Shown: in pieces, positions 40,887 through 42,403 of the stretch
Numbering within the stretch: the stretch's first letter is position 1
Layout: the number at the start of each line of letters is the position of its first letter
DNA from: Bacteroidia bacterium
GTDB taxonomy: Bacteria > Bacteroidota > Bacteroidia > B-17B0 > Aurantibacillaceae
Direction of reading: 5' to 3'
Assembly (NCBI GenBank): GCA_020846335.1
Contig: JADLED010000213.1
Location: forward strand, 1 to 42,403
Length of the DNA stretch: 42,403 bases
The notes under the pieces: generated by a model
Told to the model about the DNA's origin: nothing
What the model saw: only the letters and a program-made list of their open reading frames with translations
Databases searched by the model: none
Position numbers and translations under genes: made by a program

Positions 40887-41291
40887 ATAGGCATCCTACA
40901 AAAAGTCATTTTTTATTGCTTTGAAATCCTCGGTATATTTATTTGGGCGCCCGAGCGGGCTGTCGCTCACACACTTTCCGGCTCATAACGTCACTGGCGT
41001 TATGCCCTTCGCTCTTTATCCAACCGCTCCCGGAGTTTTCATCGAATTGCGGTTGGATAAAGGAGCTCAGCAACTTCACCTGCTCGCTCAAAGGCCCACT
41101 GGGTCTTTGCCGTGCTCCATCCCTGGCGCAAAATCCGTAATTTATCATTTTCAACTTTCTTTTTATTTTAGCTTTTTTAATTCTAGTACACCGCAATCCC
41201 CATCACTTTTACAAATTTCCTGTAAATTAGAACGATTGTTTGTCGTATTTGCTTCACTATTCACTAAGCGTTCAGACTTTTTGAGCGACGA
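40887..41291. other. Convergent intergenic region holding a hairpin-rich element
   Basis: A 405-nt gap between the convergent cyclase-family and ispG genes. Its first half is the GC-richer hairpin-rich element described separately (40945-41108). The second half (41150-41290) is AT-rich with T tracts and no recognised gene. Open frames of about 125 codons cross the element on both strands, but their composition is dictated by the repeats and they have no ribosome binding site, so I do not call them genes. Confidence 0.6.
40945..41108. repeat. Structured palindromic element with four hairpins
   Basis: Four inverted repeats in 164 nt. (1) GCCC 40949-40952, GGGC 40957-40960, overlapping the palindrome GGGCGCCC 40945-40952. 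(2) CATAACG 40984-40990 with CGTTATG 40998-41004, 7-nt loop. (3) CTTTATCCAACCGC 41014-41027 with GCGGTTGGATAAAG 41049-41062, a perfect 14-bp stem that extends as GCTC/GAGC with one bulged G, loop 21 nt. (4) AAAGGCCC 41090-41097 with GGGTCTTT 41101-41108, 3-nt loop. The element is GC-richer than its surroundings. It could be a dispersed repeat, a transcription boundary or a structured RNA. Confidence 0.85.
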
Positions 41292-42403
41292 CTATTGAGC
41301 CTTTTCCACCCAGTCGCCATTTTCTCTGATCAGGCCAATTAGCTCGTCCACTGCAGTTTCGCTGGTTACGTTTTTCTTCACCACTTCCTTACCCTTGTAA
41401 AGGCTTATTTTTCCCGGGCCGGTTCCAACATAACCATAATCGGCATCGGCCATTTCGCCGGGACCATTAACAATGCAACCCATGATGCCAATTTTAATGC
41501 CTTTTAAATGGTCGGTACGCTCACGGATTTTTTGTGTGGTTTCCTGTAAATCAAAAAGTGTGCGCCCGCAACTTGGGCAACTGATGTATTCGGTTTTACT
41601 AATGCGGGTTCGGGTGGCCTGCAAAATGCCAAAGGAAGTGGAGTTGGCTATTTGTGTGCTCACACATTCCTTTTGTTTTATCCAAATACCGTCACCAAAA
41701 CCATCGAGCAATAATCCCCCAAAATCGGTGCTGCTATAAAGCTGAAACTCCGATTCGGAAAGGGAATGATAATTGCATTTGATAATAAAAGGAAGGGTAC
41801 ACTGTTGTTGTTTTAATTCAATAGCCATGCGGCGCAAATCGGGCATGGTGTGGGCATTAAAGGAATCGAGTACCAGACAAACCGTGGACTCGTTTTTTAT
41901 TTTTTCAATAAACTCCTGTGTGAGTACTTCGGATGTTACGGCTACAAAATTTAATTGTTCTGATTTCTGTTCTGCCCTGAAATATTCATCGGCACAAAAA
42001 AGCGGGTAGCTTCTGTTTTTATGTTGGTTGTTTAACCATGTTTGTGAGTTATAAATCAAACCCAGTGTGCCGGGTATTTCAAAATTAATTTGATTGTCGC
42101 CCAAAAATAAATAATCCACGGCCATGTCGCTGAGGTTCCATTTATCCATTGGTACTGAATAATTGTATCCCACCCCAAACAAACTGGCCGCGGTAACTTC
42201 TGTTTTCATGCTGTAATCGGCCAGCACCCGAGGCACATTGTGTCCTCCCAGATTACTAATTTCGCGGGTGTGATGGCGTTCGTATTCGAAGGGATTATAC
42301 GGCAATTCTGATTTTATTGCCTGAATGTGGGTGTGTTGGGTACGTTTAGAATAGCGTTCGGCCAGCAATTTTGCCACCGGAATTTCGAATTCAGGTTCTT
42401 CAG
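41292..42403 (-). CDS. ispG: (E)-4-hydroxy-3-methylbut-2-enyl-diphosphate synthase, partial
   Basis: The C-terminal ~370 residues of an iron-sulphur enzyme of the non-mevalonate isoprenoid pathway that reduces methylerythritol cyclodiphosphate to HMBPP. The [4Fe-4S] ligands are seen: CPSCGRTLFDLQ with two Cys, and MGCIVNGPGEMADADYGYVG, which has the third Cys and the conserved Glu. The long region before it (DYLFLGDNQINFEIPGTLGLIY, LLLDGFGDGIWIK) is the insert domain of the large Bacteroidota/plant-type enzyme. The frame is open to the end of the window (EEPEFEIPVAKLLAERY...), so the N-terminus lies beyond position 42403. It shares the isoprenoid pathway with the prenyl synthase at 33.2-34.2 kb. 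Confidence 0.93.
   Translation of the reverse strand, partial: EEPEFEIPVAKLLAERYSKRTQHTHIQAIKSELPYNPFEYERHHTREISNLGGHNVPRVLADYSMKTEVTAASLFGVGYNYSVPMDKWNLSDMAVDYLFLGDNQINFEIPGTLGLIYNSQTWLNNQHKNRSYPLFCADEYFRAEQKSEQLNFVAVTSEVLTQEFIEKIKNESTVCLVLDSFNAHTMPDLRRMAIELKQQQCTLPFIIKCNYHSLSESEFQLYSSTDFGGLLLDGFGDGIWIKQKECVSTQIANSTSFGILQATRTRISKTEYISCPSCGRTLFDLQETTQKIRERTDHLKGIKIGIMGCIVNGPGEMADADYGYVGTGPGKISLYKGKEVVKKNVTSETAVDELIGLIRENGDWVEKAQ

Noticed and set aside
40921..41298. Open frames of 60-125 codons across the hairpin-rich region on both strands
   Set aside because: The translations are fixed by palindromic repeats, have no ribosome binding site or domain, and lie between two convergent genes; treated as a repeat element.

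Overview
The window comes from a member of the Bacteroidota. Evidence: two secreted proteins carry the type IX secretion (T9SS type B, gliding-motility-associated) C-terminal sorting domain; a GldA-type gliding ABC ATPase is present; IspG is of the long, insert-containing type; many genes are preceded by the Bacteroidota promoter signature (TAnnTTTG near -7) rather than an E. coli-like -10/-35; and non-ATG starts (TTG, GTG) recur. The sequence is moderately AT-rich with short intergenic gaps. No rRNA, tRNA, CRISPR array, complete insertion sequence, prophage or replication origin was recognised.

Layout. 0.2-3.6 kb: accessory stretch with a stand-alone receiver protein, small secreted proteins, an RDD membrane protein, an acetyltransferase and a translationally coupled pair made of a helical protein and a RelE/HigB-like protein. 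3.7-5.9 kb (minus): class V aminotransferase, an unusual GNAT-like acyltransferase and a DUF4833-like secreted protein. 6.1-7.4 kb: RhlE-type DEAD-box helicase. 7.4-10.8 kb (minus): LuxC-like acyl-CoA reductase, T9SS cargo protein, solitary ABC ATPase and haem-binding protein in one run, divergent from a 2[4Fe-4S] ferredoxin. 11.2-16.5 kb: membrane glycosyltransferase, orphan TolC-like protein, deoxyhypusine synthase homologue, barrel-like outer membrane protein and low-molecular-weight phosphatase. 16.7-20.3 kb: HtrA protease, then a dapF operon. 20.3-26.4 kb: a 23-nt repeat cluster, a secreted hypothetical protein, pyrophosphatase, and an operon of heptahaem cytochrome/TPR protein, MltG and tryptophan 2,3-dioxygenase, ending in a heptamer tandem repeat. 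26.5-29.0 kb: gldA, convergent with an ECF sigma factor and its putative membrane anti-sigma factor that has a TonB-like layout. 29.1-32.4 kb: a YfiR-like/TPR/HAMP-phosphatase signalling operon. 32.4-35.8 kb: small zincin-like protein, thioesterase, polyprenyl synthase, rfbA and a DUF1287 protein. 35.8-42.4 kb: an unassigned spacer, a 964-residue adhesin-like T9SS protein, thymidylate synthase, a cyclase-family hydrolase, a hairpin-rich intergenic element and a truncated ispG.

Housekeeping themes are cell wall and isoprenoid synthesis (dapF, mltG, polyprenyl synthase, ispG, rfbA), nucleotide and phosphate metabolism (thyA, pyrophosphatase), envelope quality control (HtrA) and gliding/T9SS. 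The parts most worth following up are the RelE-like pair, the acyltransferase/aminotransferase pair, the YfiR-phosphatase operon, the sigma/TonB-like anti-sigma pair and the hairpin-rich element. Functions are assigned from motifs read by eye and from recalled family features; no database search was run.
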